From the NCBI RefSeq assembly GCF_040115645.1, contig NC_089564.1, positions 1,178,001 through 1,242,000 on the forward strand: DNA of 64,000 nt, written 5' to 3'. Shown here piece by piece: positions 1 to 12,886 of this stretch (its first letter is position 1; every line of letters starts with the position of its first letter). This stretch comes from Euwallacea fornicatus (lineage: Eukaryota; Arthropoda; Insecta; Coleoptera; Curculionidae). A program made the translations under genes and the position numbers. Under the pieces are notes generated by a model. It was not told where the DNA came from. It was given only the letters and a program-made list of their open reading frames with translations, and did not search any database.

Positions 1-3000
1 AATTTCGTTATTATGCCGTCCGATTAAGCAGGTTTTATGGCATCGGTTTATGGTTTAGAGGAACATAAATTTAGCAGCGTTTCGCCATATTACCATCGCT
101 TGAGCATAACGCATGCGGCGGACAAGGGACGGGAATGTGTGTCACTCAAACTGGATAACTCAATAGGAACACAAACAGTCGAACCTATCAAGACGTTTCC
201 AAGGAAGCTGCCGTTCCAGAAAAGCGTTTTACTGGCACCCCAATTACCAGTCATTAGCCAATTGGCAAACGGCGCTTGACCCAAAATCTCGAGAAACCGT
301 TTTCCAGAATAGTTCTCTAGCCGGTTCTCTAAAATAATACATTAGGAAATCGGTTACTGCCAAGAGCTGGAACTAATAGGAAAGTTTTCGATATCTTTCC
401 GATTTCGACTTCGGACCGAATGTTTCCAGAAAGTTTCGATTCCATAGACACGTCCTTATCGCGCTTCCTGTTGCAAGCTTTTCGAGAAAATATAGAGCTG
501 TGGATAAGATAACCTCTCGATTATCGAAGGATTTATAATATTCTTGTTGACTTGAGTTGTTCAACACTATCCACCACTTTATCAATCCCGTCGGCTCGAC
601 GTACGCGCCGCTGTCATAATGATGATAACTGGTTAGCTCTAACTTCAAAAAAGAAACTGACAGTTTAATGGAAAACGGTGTAGACGTGAAACAATACCAC
701 TTTGGCAAGGTAGTCCACGATGCAGTTTGAAGGGGACACGATGATTGATTCAAAAGTGCATACGAGCGGGTACTGCCAACTGCGTGTTCAGTTTTTTTCC
801 GCTGCATTCATGAAATTAGGAATATCTAGAATGAATAATTCCGCCAAGACGTACGCCGTTAAGCTCCCACCGTCCACGTTAGTACCGTGCGAGTGTGTAC
901 ATGGTCGTACCGAAATACGATTTTCGGAGATCTTTGTGCGTTTCGGTAAAGTTACTCGCGGCGATATGTCTATTATTATATAGGTACAACTGGTGGATGC
1001 GCTTGGAAGTACTATTAACAAGTGGCTGCAAACATTCGAAGATGCCACTTCAAGAGAATTTGAGACTCTTCACATGGTCAACTACTGGACGGCTTTTCTC
1101 ATCTCTCTCTCTTGTCCTTCCTCTATAACATTTACGATTTACGATATCTTACCCCGCGCGTATGGACAAGTAAAATAAGTCGGCCCATATAGCGGGGGCA
1201 CCAGATTGGGAAAGCCGAAGGTTTGCCGCAGCTGACGAGGAAACCGCGAGAGAAAAAAACAGGATCCGCTGGGTTTCTGTGGGAAAAAAGGAATTTTTTT
1301 TCTTGCCACCTGTTTTACCGACATTTATGTGCCTCATTTCGAAACAAATTTGCGCTAAACTGCGTACTTTTCCTGGCAAAATGTAAACGACGAAGTTGTA
1401 TTTGACTTTCTGATTTTTTCCTCTGGGGACATCTAAAAAAGGTGTCTATGAAAGACGACCTCGTCCGATCCAAGAACTTGGCTAAAATTCGAATTTGGAA
1501 AGAACACGGTGGGAACCAGGGAGGGAGCAATGAGAAGCGCAGCACCATGCGTTTCCGCCAGAGGCTAATGGAGGCGCTAATGGGAAATGATGCGGTTAAA
1601 TATGCAAACGCTTTAAAATGGAATTGCAGTGATACATTTCGACAGGGGAGGAGAAATCGTGCAGTAGAAGGAAGCTGCTTATGAGAAAAAAATGGGAAGA
1701 AATTAAGGGGAATTTAAAGCCGACCGATTCATGGAAAGTGAAGAAAATGCTCGGAACAGATCTATCGTGAAAGGAGTAACTTGAAAAACAAAATTTTACG
1801 GGGTGATTTTACGTCTGTTAGTGACGTGCACTCTTAAATACATAATGAGATCGTCAATAGAGGTAAATGTCGAAGAGTGACGCGAGCGTTGGTTAGGAAG
1901 ATACGAAATCCTGACGTTACTCACATTCGCCATTTCGTTACAGTCAATTTACCGGCAGAAAATGTTTTTCCCCGGTCGAATTATACCTGGAAAACGGAAG
2001 GTTTGGTAGTCTGCTGGCTCTTCCTTACCACTTTCTACCGCTTTAAACAATTTGGATACTGCCACCTGTGCCTTTTTTTTTTTTAATTTTTTTTTTAAGG
2101 AAAAAAGCGATTTGAAATACCTTGCACTTGGCTAGATGTTTGTTTGATGATCCAACCCGAGCAAACCGTAAGTAAACGGTTACTAGCTATTATGACAGTA
2201 CACGTTGACTGGCGTGCAAACATTGTTGCTAAAGTGGTCGATGACTGCTGAAAATGTTCTGCAAGTCCGTTATGGGGTCGCCCCAGTGCGGAATGTGAAA
2301 GGAACTGAGAGGATCGACCTCCGTGCAGGATCATCTCCGACAATACGACATTCCTATCGGTTTCGAGTCCGTGGCTCTCGAATAAGATGCTTTGCCTTTA
2401 GAGGCTGCCTGCTTATTGATAATTGATTTAATTAAATTAGCGAAGAGGTGTGCAGAACCTGCTTTCTATCGAGTCGAGTGAGGCGACGCGAGGATGGCAG
2501 AAGTATTGAAGTTGCAGCAACTGCTACATTACTTACTCCTGCCACTAACGTAGGGCGCCTTTGAAGGCGTATATCATCAATTACCAGCCAGTGTCAGAGG
2601 CTCGCTGCCCATTTTAACCCGACAGTGTCGTATTACGTTCATCGATAAGCTCTAAGCAAGAACCCGTGGCAGAAATTCCCCTGACGAAACCCATTAATCA
2701 CGCCCACAAAGCCGCCGAATAAATCCACGACAATTAGTTCTGTATTACTCACTTTAAACGCCGCTGGATCGCGGTAGATTCTAAAAATAAACGTTTCAAT
2801 CTGGAACCACCGGGACAACTAACGACGACGGGTTAGGCCCAAGTGCCGCCAACTTCTGGATAACTGCATCCCTGTAATCCCATTTTCACAGGCAATTGCA
2901 ACACACAACATGATTTAATCCGTAAAATTAATTATAGCGGAACACTTTCGCGTTAATGTGGCATTTGGCCAGCTCACAAAATTTGGTTTGTTAACCCTAG

Positions 3001-3378
3001 GCAGACAGCTACCATTTTTTAGCATCGTTTGTATTCCGGCTGTTAATTTTAATTCATAGGACGCAAAGCCCTTTTCATTAACAGTGAGTTTCAGGGTTGA
3101 ATTTCATATCGATTTGAACTATACAGGTAGCAGGCAAAGACCTTCGTTTTTGCGATAGTTATTACGGAGATTAATTGGTCTCGGTTAGTCCAATGGTGCC
3201 TATCTCGGTGCGCTAAAATGGCAGAAGAAAAAAAGGGCGCGCACTTGCACTGCACCTATTTTTGGAAATTAGTTTTTTTTTTTTTTAATTAGATCGAGTA
3301 AGAAAAAAGTTCATTTGTAATGCAACATAGTGCACAGCGAAGATTTCTGGACCCGATGAACAAACAAATATATATATA
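1..3378. other. Non-coding DNA upstream of the Myc terminal exon
   Basis: No convincing coding exon was found on either strand. Open frames here are short (under about 145 codons), overlap each other on both strands and carry no recognisable domain. Because the Myc exon at 4289 starts with a splice acceptor, this stretch is most likely Myc intron, but that is inference. I looked for the conserved N-terminal Myc boxes and did not see them. Confidence 0.55.
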
Positions 3379-4025
3379 CAGAGTGTCTGGTGACTCGACG
3401 GCTATAAGCCGAGGGTGAGTTCTTTGACGAACTTCCAATCGAAAATGTCTAAATAACTTACGTCCGGGAACGCCTCTTTCCCAAGGTTTTCAATTACTCA
3501 TTGTTTTAAAATATATTCATTTCCACTTATACCAGTGGCGTCCGTGTGGCCATGCGCATGCATATTTATAATGAAAAAGTGGTTCGCCGCTGATTTTTCA
3601 ACATGACCATTTTTTGTTTCAGTATTCGATTAGTTGTCAATTGAAAGTTCTCTTGGTATTGCGAGTGTCGCACGAGTAGCGGTTTGTGAGATAAAAATTA
3701 ATTTCCAACTCCTGTACCTAGCTTCCGGAAAAGCGGCATAGTTGTTGGAAATGCGGCTCTGTGGCTGCAAACGGATTTTCCAAAAGCCCTTGAACGATGT
3801 GCGTTTCGAGTAACAAATATTAATAAATAGTGTTGCCATAATATTAATAATACGGCAGCAGCTGCGATAGGGACCGTTTCGACATAAAATAAGTAAAATG
3901 AAAAAGTACACTCTGTATTTTGGAGACGAAGCGCTTTCGGACAGAGGTTATTGAGACCTTTTGGACTGGAAATTCATTAAGGAATTCACTCTTAGCCTGT
4001 CGCCGTCGAGCCACCGGACACCCTG
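3379..4025. mobile_element. MITE-like element with long terminal inverted repeats
   Basis: The left end begins CAGAGTGTCTGGTGACTCG inside TATA. The right end, read on the opposite strand, begins CAGGGTGTCCGGTGGCTCG, also next to TATA. The similarity continues inward for about 110-120 bp on each side with scattered mismatches. TA flanks fit the TA target preference of Tc1/mariner elements. The interior has no transposase I can recognise, so this looks like a non-autonomous deletion derivative. Its CAGGGTGT terminus is shared with several other elements in the window. It lies about 260 bp upstream of the Myc exon acceptor. Confidence 0.85.
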
Positions 4026-4288
4026 TATAAGTCCTTTCACCTCTATGGGTGTAGCAGGCCTTGTGAAGCCATTGATAATAATTGTATCACAATGATATGC
4101 ACATTATTTGACATTCGAGCGTTACCTCACTAACGCGTTTCTGAGCTTAAATTCGTCATCGCTCTGCGGCTGGCTTTGCCTTGGGTAGTGGACGCTCCAA
4201 CATCCAAAAAAAACCCTTTACCTCATAATAAGTTTAAACACTTCTTTAATCGACCTTAATTCTAATCGCCAAACATCTCTTGTTACAG

Positions 4289-4866
4289 AAGAAGACGAGG
4301 AAATTGACGTAGTCTCCGTCAGCGACAAATTTACCAATGCCAGTCGAATCGCTCTATCGTTACCCAACAACCCCTCATCCAGTGACAAACACCACTTGCA
4401 AAAGAGAGTGGCCACCGCCATGTCGAAGAAGCGCACCAACAACGGCATCAAGACCATCCTCCCGGTGCGAAGCTCCAACAGTCCATCCTGCTCCACCTCA
4501 GCTCCGGGTAGGCGTGGTGTCAAAAGAGGCAGAGGTAACAGAAACAACAGCAGCCACAAACGGAAACGGCCGAACGTTGCCGAAGGTGAGCCGACCGACA
4601 AGCGCCATCTGCACAATGACATGGAGAGGCAACGGCGCGTGGACCTGCGCATAGCTTTCGACAATTTGAAGAACGTAGTCCCCGAAGTATCCGGTACGAA
4701 GAAAATCGCGAAAGTGAACATACTTCTGCAAGCTGCCCAGCACTGCTACTATTTGACTGAATCTAACGTCAATTACATCAAGCAGCTGGAAGACCTTAAG
4801 AAAAAACAGTCTTACCTTAGGTCGAGACTGTCGCAGCTCAGGCGGAACTTAGCCGCCAGACGCTAG
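4289..4866 (+). CDS. Myc: Myc proto-oncogene protein homologue, terminal coding exon (bHLH-leucine zipper)
   Basis: This exon encodes the C-terminal part of a Myc protein: the DNA-binding and Max-dimerising region of a nuclear transcription factor controlling growth and ribosome production. It starts after a good acceptor (TCTTGTTACAG, ending 4288), entered with two bases of a split codon, and ends at TAG 4864-4866, giving about 191 residues. Near its start is the acidic motif DEEIDVVSV, characteristic of Myc. A basic, low-complexity linker follows, then the bHLH: KRHLHNDMERQRRVDLR (basic region, with the E-box-contacting H, E and R residues), helix 1 FDNLKNVVPE, a loop, and helix 2 KIAKVNILLQAAQ. 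The zipper has a leucine-rich heptad pattern (residues from YYLTESN to LSQLRRNL). The protein ends about 15 residues after the zipper, as usual. Upstream exons carrying the transactivation boxes are not visible. No frame damage is seen. Confidence 0.95.
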
Positions 4867-6700
4867 AGTGCGTCTCGATTGTATATCGTAGTTACTGAGA
4901 CGCGCGTTTTTCGTAATTCTCCCCGTTGCGCGTGCGGTTATTAGGCCACATTGGCTTTTAGGACATGCGCAATGCGGATTCAGGCGTTAGCGCAATTTCC
5001 TTTAGTATACGATGCGAGAAATGCAGGTTCCAGGCGCAGTTTTCGATCTCGATCGAAATTCAAACTTTTCTGGACAACAAGCTACAAAAGTTGTAGCCGA
5101 AAAACTTTCTTTTGAGTCTCCTTGAGATCGCAGAAGGTTAGGTCAATTTAATTTTGGAGCGGCACCGAGGTATTTGTTTGATTTACTCTTTATATTCTAC
5201 AATTACCATCAACCACTAGTGAATTAATTCAATAACATTTTTGTGTGTTTTTTTTTTGTATTTTGTTTATATTTACTGTGATTTAATTAATATAATGATA
5301 AAATGAATAGGGGAAAGAATACTATTTTTCGTTTCTTATGTTACGGCACTTGTTAATTTAGGTGGTAAGGATTTTTTTATATAGAAATGTTTTTAGTTTA
5401 CTTTTATAGGGTGTCCCAACCAATGCCGGGTGCTAGTAATGCGTCTAATCAGTTTTTTGTCATGGTTTGCTCACCCTATATAGTATTGTTTTAAAAAAAT
5501 TTGTGATGAAATGACATACGAATGTGATATCAGTTTTTAATGTATTTTCTCAGCTACTTTTACAGCGATTATAGCAGGATCGTTCTTCGAGTCGAATTTA
5601 TCTTACCTCTTTTTGTTAATTACACAAATCATTCTCTATTGAAATAGTTTCTGATCGACGTATGGTCATTTCCCTTTCTTTAGTGTTTTCGTGTTTCATT
5701 AATTTAGAATTGAAATCTTTTTAAATTTGTTCTGTTGCAACATTCGTTTCATATCGTTTTAAGCTAAGAATGGAAGGTTTTTGTTTTGTTTGCAATAAAC
5801 GTATAAAGAGTGTGTCGATGACAGGAAACAGCATGTTTAGTAGATATGAAACGCGTAATGAAAAGAATTTCATATTGTATTTAGTGCGAATTTACTTCTT
5901 AGGGGACATCTTTAAAAGATAAACTTTCAAACGTTCGTAACTGATAAAAACTTGCGAAACCGATCCCATTTTTTTATCAGTCAGGAATGTTGTAAATACC
6001 CTTTTAATGAGAAACTTGCTTTTTAGAATACCACTTGTTGCTTTTTAATTTGTAAATATTCGTCGAGTTTTTCTTTATTATCAATTATTCTTTATTAACA
6101 ATGCAAGTTTATTATATGTAAATATTATAATTCATAGTAAGGTTTTTTTTTTAGTTTAAAGCATTTAAGCTTAATTTTAGGGTTTTAAATTTTGTTATCG
6201 ATTCATTATTAATTAGCACTAAGGCGTTTGATGACGCGGGAATCGTTTCAGTTTTGGTTCTATCGAATGCAGTTAACTGTTTCACCTTCGGACGGATATT
6301 TGTTGCTGTCAATAGTAACTGCTACTGTTGAATGTGACATTTACCGTCGGACCGCGCATTTCGAGCTATAAAATCTCCCAATGACCATTATTTCCCAAAG
6401 AAACGTGTTTTAAAATTAAGTTTTGTAGTATGCTTTCCCCATTAATCAGATAATTGTCTGATTTAACACGATCGGAACAGAAACCAACTCCAAAATTTTT
6501 TCATCTTGCGGGACAAAATTAGTGTTTGTGCAATTTAATGCCGAGTTTCCCCCAATTCGATGTAGTCCACCGAGATGATGTTGATGTGTTTCGAAAATAA
6601 AAATTGAATTAATCTCAGATTGTGCGGAACAACTTTTTTGATGACTTCACCGATTTTCCTCTTCGCACCCACTCTATTTTAGTTCTTCCCCCGATGTTAG
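4867..6700 (+). other. Probable Myc 3' UTR and flank
   Basis: AT-rich DNA directly after the Myc stop, without coding potential. AATAAA at 5794-5799 is a candidate polyadenylation signal, giving a 3' UTR of about 0.95 kb. Another lies near 6597. ATTTA-type motifs occur, as expected for an unstable Myc mRNA, but in such AT-rich sequence they are weak evidence. A short CACCC-type end (5407-5480) recalls the transposon termini found elsewhere. Confidence 0.5.
5794..5799 (+). terminator. Candidate polyadenylation signal of Myc
   Basis: Canonical AATAAA in the context GCAATAAACG, about 930 bases after the Myc stop. No cleavage site can be proven from sequence alone. Confidence 0.4.
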
Positions 6701-9700
6701 GAGAGTCAGTCAGCTTTGCATCAAAATTAACAGTTTCCAAAACTGTTAACCTTTGGAAAGCTTTTTAATGTCTTTTTTCCATTACACACAATCCCGACTG
6801 TACGCGGAATTACACTTTTTTTACATTTGATTTGTGCAATTTGTAACCGAAAAACGCAGTTCGTTTCGGCAATTGAATGCACGTAGCTTTATATTTTCGC
6901 AAAGCAAATCTGAGAGATAAACTGAGAAAATAAGGAAATCGGAAAAGGCGATGCCCGAGTTTAACCCAAGATGTTGTGAAAGTCTTCAGTTTAAGCTTGA
7001 TCCAAATTGGCCGTTAGTGGTGTGAGTAAGGAAGATTATTTTGTACGTGTATCCATGCGCAACTTATTATACTCGAGCTTGAGTACTCAAACAAGGCAGT
7101 TATTGATCATATTAATCTTGAAATTTGTTCGTAAAAACCAACAAGAGATTTCCGAATATTTGGTTCCAGAGGACCAATCACTTTCGTATAAAAGACATAA
7201 TGCATTGACGCCACTTGATGTGTTTGAAAGTGCCAAAACCGAAATACCCATTGCTCAATGTGTTTTATAATAAATATAGTTACTGTGTAAACAAGCTTAC
7301 TGTACTGGGGCGAATCTTGGGATGACTCCATTATATTAAGACTATCTGTACAGTAATTAATGCGACTTGAAGTTGGGGTGCAGTTAGCTTAGTTACGCTA
7401 TGAACGTATAGTTTTGTTAAATATTATAATTATTATTAGTGTTTCAATTATATATAATGATTATTTTATTCGAAGCTGCGTGAAAAATTTACTTTTTGCA
7501 TCAGATCAGTGGGTTTTTCCCAGCTACACAAAGGAAAACAGGAAAGCTCATATCCACTACGTGTTCTTTTCTGGCGTGAGTTTTCCATGCAACTTCGATT
7601 TTATTATTAATTAGCTGACATAGTAGAAAGAAAAAGGTATTTGCGCACGAGCATATAATTTGTTCAAATAGATGTATGTTTTAAAAATATTGATAAGTCT
7701 TCCGATGCGCAGATGCCAATTTATTTATAACGAAGTCGTGAGAGATAAAGAGAATTGTTGTGTTCATAATATTTTACAGTATTTTATACTTTTTGATAAA
7801 ATATTTAATAAAAAGCTATATAAAAAAACCGAAGCAAAAAACCAATTGAAAAATAACAAAAAAAGTAGAAAAAGTTGTAGAAACTGACAAAAAATCGTTA
7901 ACTGATTGTGATAATTTTTAAATAAGACGAGTAGTAGCAATGAATTTTTTTATTAATAATAAATAAATAAAATAGGAAATAGTACCACTCTCACTGGATT
8001 TTTCGCTCAATATTTAATTTGAAGGAATCTGTACCTGCCACTGACCTCGCTGTTAACCAAAAAATTATAAAATTACAAAATAACAGGAAAGTTACATAAA
8101 AATTAATTACAATCTTCAAACTGGATCTGCCTACCGAAGAATTGCTCGATATTCTTGAATTTACTCCCGTGCCTTTACCTATAATTAACAGTCTCGAATG
8201 CTAATATGTAACCGAAATTTGGGACAACGTGCTTGATCAATACCAATTTGGGATCCAGTTTTGTTATTGTAATTACATATAAGGATTGTTACACCCGTTT
8301 GAATATAGTCGTCTTACTTATCAAAAGAAAATGTGAGTGAATTTGTACCACAGGGCAATTCTCTATATGCTTAGCGACATCTAGGCACCTAACTATCGCA
8401 TTATTAATATTGGTTTAGCCCTAATACGTTAAACTTGTTATTTTGTACTTATAATCCAAGGTAAAGTTGTAATTATCCATAATATATTTGGATTTTTTAG
8501 TTCCTAAGTTTTAAAAAATATAAATCTGCTTAAAAAATTGTTTGTTTTTATTTCCGTTCTATTCTTGTACCGTCCTTAATTCCCTCTAGCTTTACGTAGA
8601 AAATATGTGTATTTTCCCAACTCGTGGGATTTCGTCCACCTATTATACCGAACGATCTTCTTACACAAATGAGATATATAAATAATTCAAGAACATAACG
8701 GATGAGGTTTGAGAAGCGCTTGATGCACTTTTATGGCCCAAACAGGGGCGTAGTCAGGCCCGAATTTAGGGAAGCAAAATTTTTCATTTGCGTTTTAATA
8801 CATTTTCAGATAAATACTTATTTAAATGCATGCCAAAAGCGGCCGACGCACTCGTCTAAATTAAAACGAGCCGTGCAGGATATGCAAAGCTCCGCTCAAA
8901 GTTCTGATTTGTTCTGCGGCGATTTTTGATGTCCACGTAAAAATGACCGTTGTACATTTTCTCACGAGTCCTACCATTTTAGGCGTGAAATTTTCTCCGG
9001 TACAATGGCTCACTTGTTCGATTTCGATTTACCTTTTTCCCGCACTGTATTCGAATACAGTTAAAACGTGACACTTTGATGAGTCGTAACGTCGACAACA
9101 TAGCCATGACGTTCGCCGAGAACGCACTTGACTCACCTCAAATTATTGTTTAATTGTCGCTTTAATCCGCATTAATTCCGTTAATATTATGGATATCAGG
9201 TCTGAGCTTACATTTGGTATGCCAAGGACACGTTTCGATTCGTCCCAACTTTATTCCTCCAGGAATCTTAACGGAGCACACGTCTTAGGTTGCAGGGGTC
9301 GCACCCCCCGGGCAACCTTTTATGTCGGTTTCCCGTTCGGTTTACAATCATAAATCGTTCACACTGAACTAAATAATTCCATAGGAGAATATTAATCAAC
9401 CCCTATTCATTTGAGGCAAATAATAATATATAGTCGGTCCAAGATGAGGATGGACAGAATGGGTATCTTGGAAACGATGATAGACACAAAATCGCTTTAA
9501 TTAGGAAAAAGTTGCGCAGTTTAAAGGAAATTAGCAATCCGCCTTTATAACGGCCAAACCCCGATTAGTTGAGAAAGTATCTGGAAAAAAACGAATTTGG
9601 CGGTTTTTGATTTTTGCAAAAAACTCTCATGCCGTTAAAGTTGAAAGAACGAAAGCTCTACGTTATTAAAGCACTTCACAACTTCTTAGCTGCGTTATCG

Positions 9701-11220
9701 ATTTCCTTGTTAACTTCCTCCTTTCGAGGATAAATTGTGGAATTTTAGATTTTCGAATAGGCGCAGTATCGAATATTTACATTTTTTAAATCGTTATAAA
9801 ATTACCTTTTCGGCCATGTTTTACAAATGGTATCTTTCTCGGACACTTCATACGTTATAATTATTAAACCATTTTTTGATAAATCGGCTATGATTTTTAC
9901 TTATAACAATGGTACACAATAAATAAACAAATGTTAAGGAAATGACGAAAAGAGCACATTTGTGTACGTACAATAATGGTAGTTCATTTGAACATTTGTT
10001 ATAATTTGAAACATACATGTATATTCTATCCTAATTTAGCCGCGTTGCCGCTATTAACACATAATATAACTATTTCATTATTGTTTATAACTTACACCTT
10101 TGTTCATATATTTATTTATTTAATTTTTTGAAATTTAATACTGATTTCAGGAATACGCATAAGTAAATATAATTATGCACACATCAAAGGGTTTGCAACT
10201 TTAAAATATTAACGGTTCCTTAGGATTTTTCAATTCATTGCGTACCATTGCCATAACGACAGCAGATTTATCGAAAAATGTTTTAACGGGTCGAACTCGT
10301 GGAGTTTCTGAGACGAAACTAAATGTAACGCATTGCTAAACAGGAAATTTTACGACAATTTTAAAAATGTAAATGTTCGTTATTGCGCCTTAATGAAAAT
10401 CGAAAGTTTAACAATTTATCTACGAAAGTAGGTACTTTACAAGCGAACTGGCAACGCTGTTGCGAAGTTCCCAGAAAAGCGTTTTAATAATGCAAAACTT
10501 TCATTTCTCTAAAAAAAAAGACTTTTTTTCCGGACATCTTCGTAAAAATTCGTAACTTAACCGGTACAAAAACAGATTATTGATTCGCCTTAGACTGCAG
10601 CTTTTTCCCAGTCTAAGGGATTTTGTATCCATTAGTGATTCTTCATCCCCATGTTGTTAATCCTCACCTGGGACAGACTATATAATAACTGTTATACGCA
10701 CAAGCCAAATGCAACAATACAAAATAATAATAAATAATAATAGATATTCAGTATTAATAATTCAATTAATTTATGGCAATTGTTATTCTCACTCGAAACT
10801 CAACACCGCTCCATTACTCTATAACTACAAGAATACTAACAATAAATTATTGCAACCAGTTGCAATAGAACTCAACACAAACATTTTAAAGAAAACGGAC
10901 AAGATGACCAAATAGCAACAACAGGCAGCAGCCTAGACCACTCCCATAACGCATGTACCGTAACACTCAGGACAAAAATTAGTCAGAATGGCCGAAGAGA
11001 ATCGATAAACGTGCTGATTGAGCACTATGAGTTGAAGAATTCAGCTTCAAACAGGAGAGAAACTGTAGTTAAAGATATTTTTAGGTTGTACTTTCGAGAA
11101 TTGTCGGACGGTTCTTAACTCCATGGAAATTAAATCGATAATGGTAATGGCATTAACTTGGAGTACCCTGTGTGAGCAATTTTGACTTGTGACCAAACAT
11201 TCATTGATTAGATGCTTAAT
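6701..11220. other. AT-rich intergenic DNA, no gene recognised
   Basis: Only short, two-sided open frames without recognisable domains occur. I see no intact transposon, no RNA gene and no strong inverted repeat. The sequence is AT-rich with many small homopolymer runs. Confidence 0.5.
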
Positions 11221-11356
11221 GTGTCGAAAGCGGGACGCCTCGCACTTTAATGTGTTGAAAGCGGGACACTTTACACTTGTTTCAGTGTGTTGGAAATGGG
11301 ACGCTTCACACGTATTATTCGTTAACGCGTTGAAAGCGGGACGCTTTCCACTTTTC
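11221..11356. repeat. Imperfect tandem repeat, four units
   Basis: Four units carry the core GTTGAAAGCGGGACGCTT with changes (starting near 11221, 11251, 11286 and 11327). They are spaced 30, 35 and 41 bases apart, separated by CACTTTT-like spacers. The third unit is the most diverged (GTTGGAAATGGGACGC). Function unknown. Confidence 0.8.
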
Positions 11357-11530
11357 TTATTTTAATGGTTAGCTCTGTGTGGAGCTCACCAAATATGTTT
11401 TGTTATGGCTGTAGAGTACGAATAATTATGGCATTATTGCTTCGCCATGCATATAAATCAAATAAAACTATTATATTCGTGGTACCATTCTGCTGTTGTA
11501 CTGTATTCTGTGACATGTGCAGTGAGAGTA

Positions 11531-12886
11531 CTGAGTAAAAGTATTCGAACGGTAGTTAGTTTTTGAAATAAAATAATTTATTGTTTATATAAATCCCAAA
11601 AAATCAGATCGACTATGCTATATAAAAGTATATAAATTTTCATTAAATAAGAGAAAATATTACAAATAAATAGATGCAGGCAATTTAAATGGTAATTTTT
11701 CTGCTCAAATGATTAAATTTAACCCACAAAAGTGTTCGAACAAAATGAAAGTAAATAGATTTTTAATATTTTAATATTTGGCGAGGCCCCTTCTTGCATC
11801 AATTACCGCTGGTAAGCGACGTGGCTTCGAATTAACTAAATTTTGCGGCATTTGGGCATTAATGAAATTCCAGAACTCTAAGATATCTTTGGTTAAACTC
11901 TCCTTGGAGGTAATGGAGAGAGTTCTTAGTCTTTTTTCAACTTCATCCCACAAACGTCCGATGGGGTTCACGTCTGGGCTATGTGGTGGAGTTGGTAGTA
12001 AGTGAGGGTTATTGTAGTTCAACCAAGTTTTCACCATATAGGCTCTGTGCTTTGGATCATTGTCCTGTTGGAACTAATCAGTCTTCTGGCAATCCTAATT
12101 TTCGTACATTTTCTTTTTTTTTTCTTGTAAATATTTCGTTTCATTGATTATTCCGTCTGTAAAGACAATATTTCTAACCCCAATTGTCGCCATGCACTCC
12201 CCATACGATCACCGAGAGGTCCCCGTGTTTAAGAGATGCACGTAAGCTTCTCGAATCCAGTTTGGTATTCTCTTTTCTCTGCACTTTTTGATGTCCATCG
12301 CTGTCAAAAACATATTTGCTTTCATCAGGGAAAGATATTTTATTCCAAAATGTATTACCCTTAAGCATATACCGTTCTGCAAAGTGTAGGCACTTTTTTG
12401 GTTTATCTGGCTGATATTAGGGTTCTTTCCAGGAACCCGTGCATGTATGGCCTTAATTCTCGATAAACATCTATATAATTCAAGATCTACTTCTTTTTCA
12501 AATTGAGTTAAGACATATGTTGCAAATTTTGATGCAGAAATAAAATGATTTTTTGCATTTTTTCTAGCTCAGGTTAGTTCCTTATCTACGTTCATTGATG
12601 ATATTTCCCTGTGTGCTACTTTTTTTAGATGCACGAGATAGCTGATTTACTTTCGTTTAACAAACGAGCAATTTCTGCCCAATTTTTTCCTTCCTTGTAC
12701 TAATTTAGTATTAATTCTCGTTCACTGTTTTTTCATTGATTTTATTTTTTACAAACAGAAATCTACGGTGGTAAACGATATTCAGATTTTAGCTTTAGAA
12801 CGTTAAACGCCAAATGTTTGCACATTTTGATCAAAATCTTATTCACGATTTTTTTCTTTTTAAAGCGTTCGAACACTCTTATGGAT
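11531..12886 (-). mobile_element. Decayed Tc1-like DNA transposon
   Basis: Both ends carry related inverted repeats: left GTAAAAGTATTCGAACG, and right, read on the other strand, ATAAGAGTGTTCGAACG. A further internal copy (AAAGTGTTCGAAC, near 11727) lies about 190 bp inside the left end, like the double transposase-binding sites of IR/DR-type Tc1 elements. The transposase lies between them on the minus strand and is broken by stops and frame changes. Total length, about 1.36 kb, fits a near full-length Tc1 element. Confidence 0.85.
11768..12780 (-). pseudogene. Tc1-like transposase pseudogene
   Basis: Reading right to left there is a decayed N-terminal DNA-binding region, then a block with FPDESKYVFDSDGHQKV (the first catalytic Asp lies in PDES), then FQQDNDPKHRAY (second catalytic Asp), then SPDVNPIGRLWDEVEKRL. 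Intact Tc1 enzymes have a catalytic Glu immediately after NPI. Here that residue is Gly, so the DDE triad is lost. Intact frame pieces are 12174-12368 and 11771-12037, with stops and at least one frame change between. The family cuts and pastes DNA at TA sites; this copy cannot be active. Confidence 0.9.

Noticed and set aside
2345..2385. B-box-like GGTTTCGAGTCC, possible tRNA gene
   Set aside because: One extra base in the box, no A box at the right distance, and no cloverleaf could be drawn.
4218..4721. 167-codon minus-strand open frame
   Set aside because: It is antisense to the Myc exon, whose bHLH-zipper coding is unmistakable.
7007..7614. Two open frames sharing a DYF(V/I)R...NLL(Y/F) pattern, as if a duplicated small gene
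   Set aside because: Codon-by-codon identity is only about half over 15 codons in AT-rich DNA, and nothing outside that stretch matches. Chance is sufficient.
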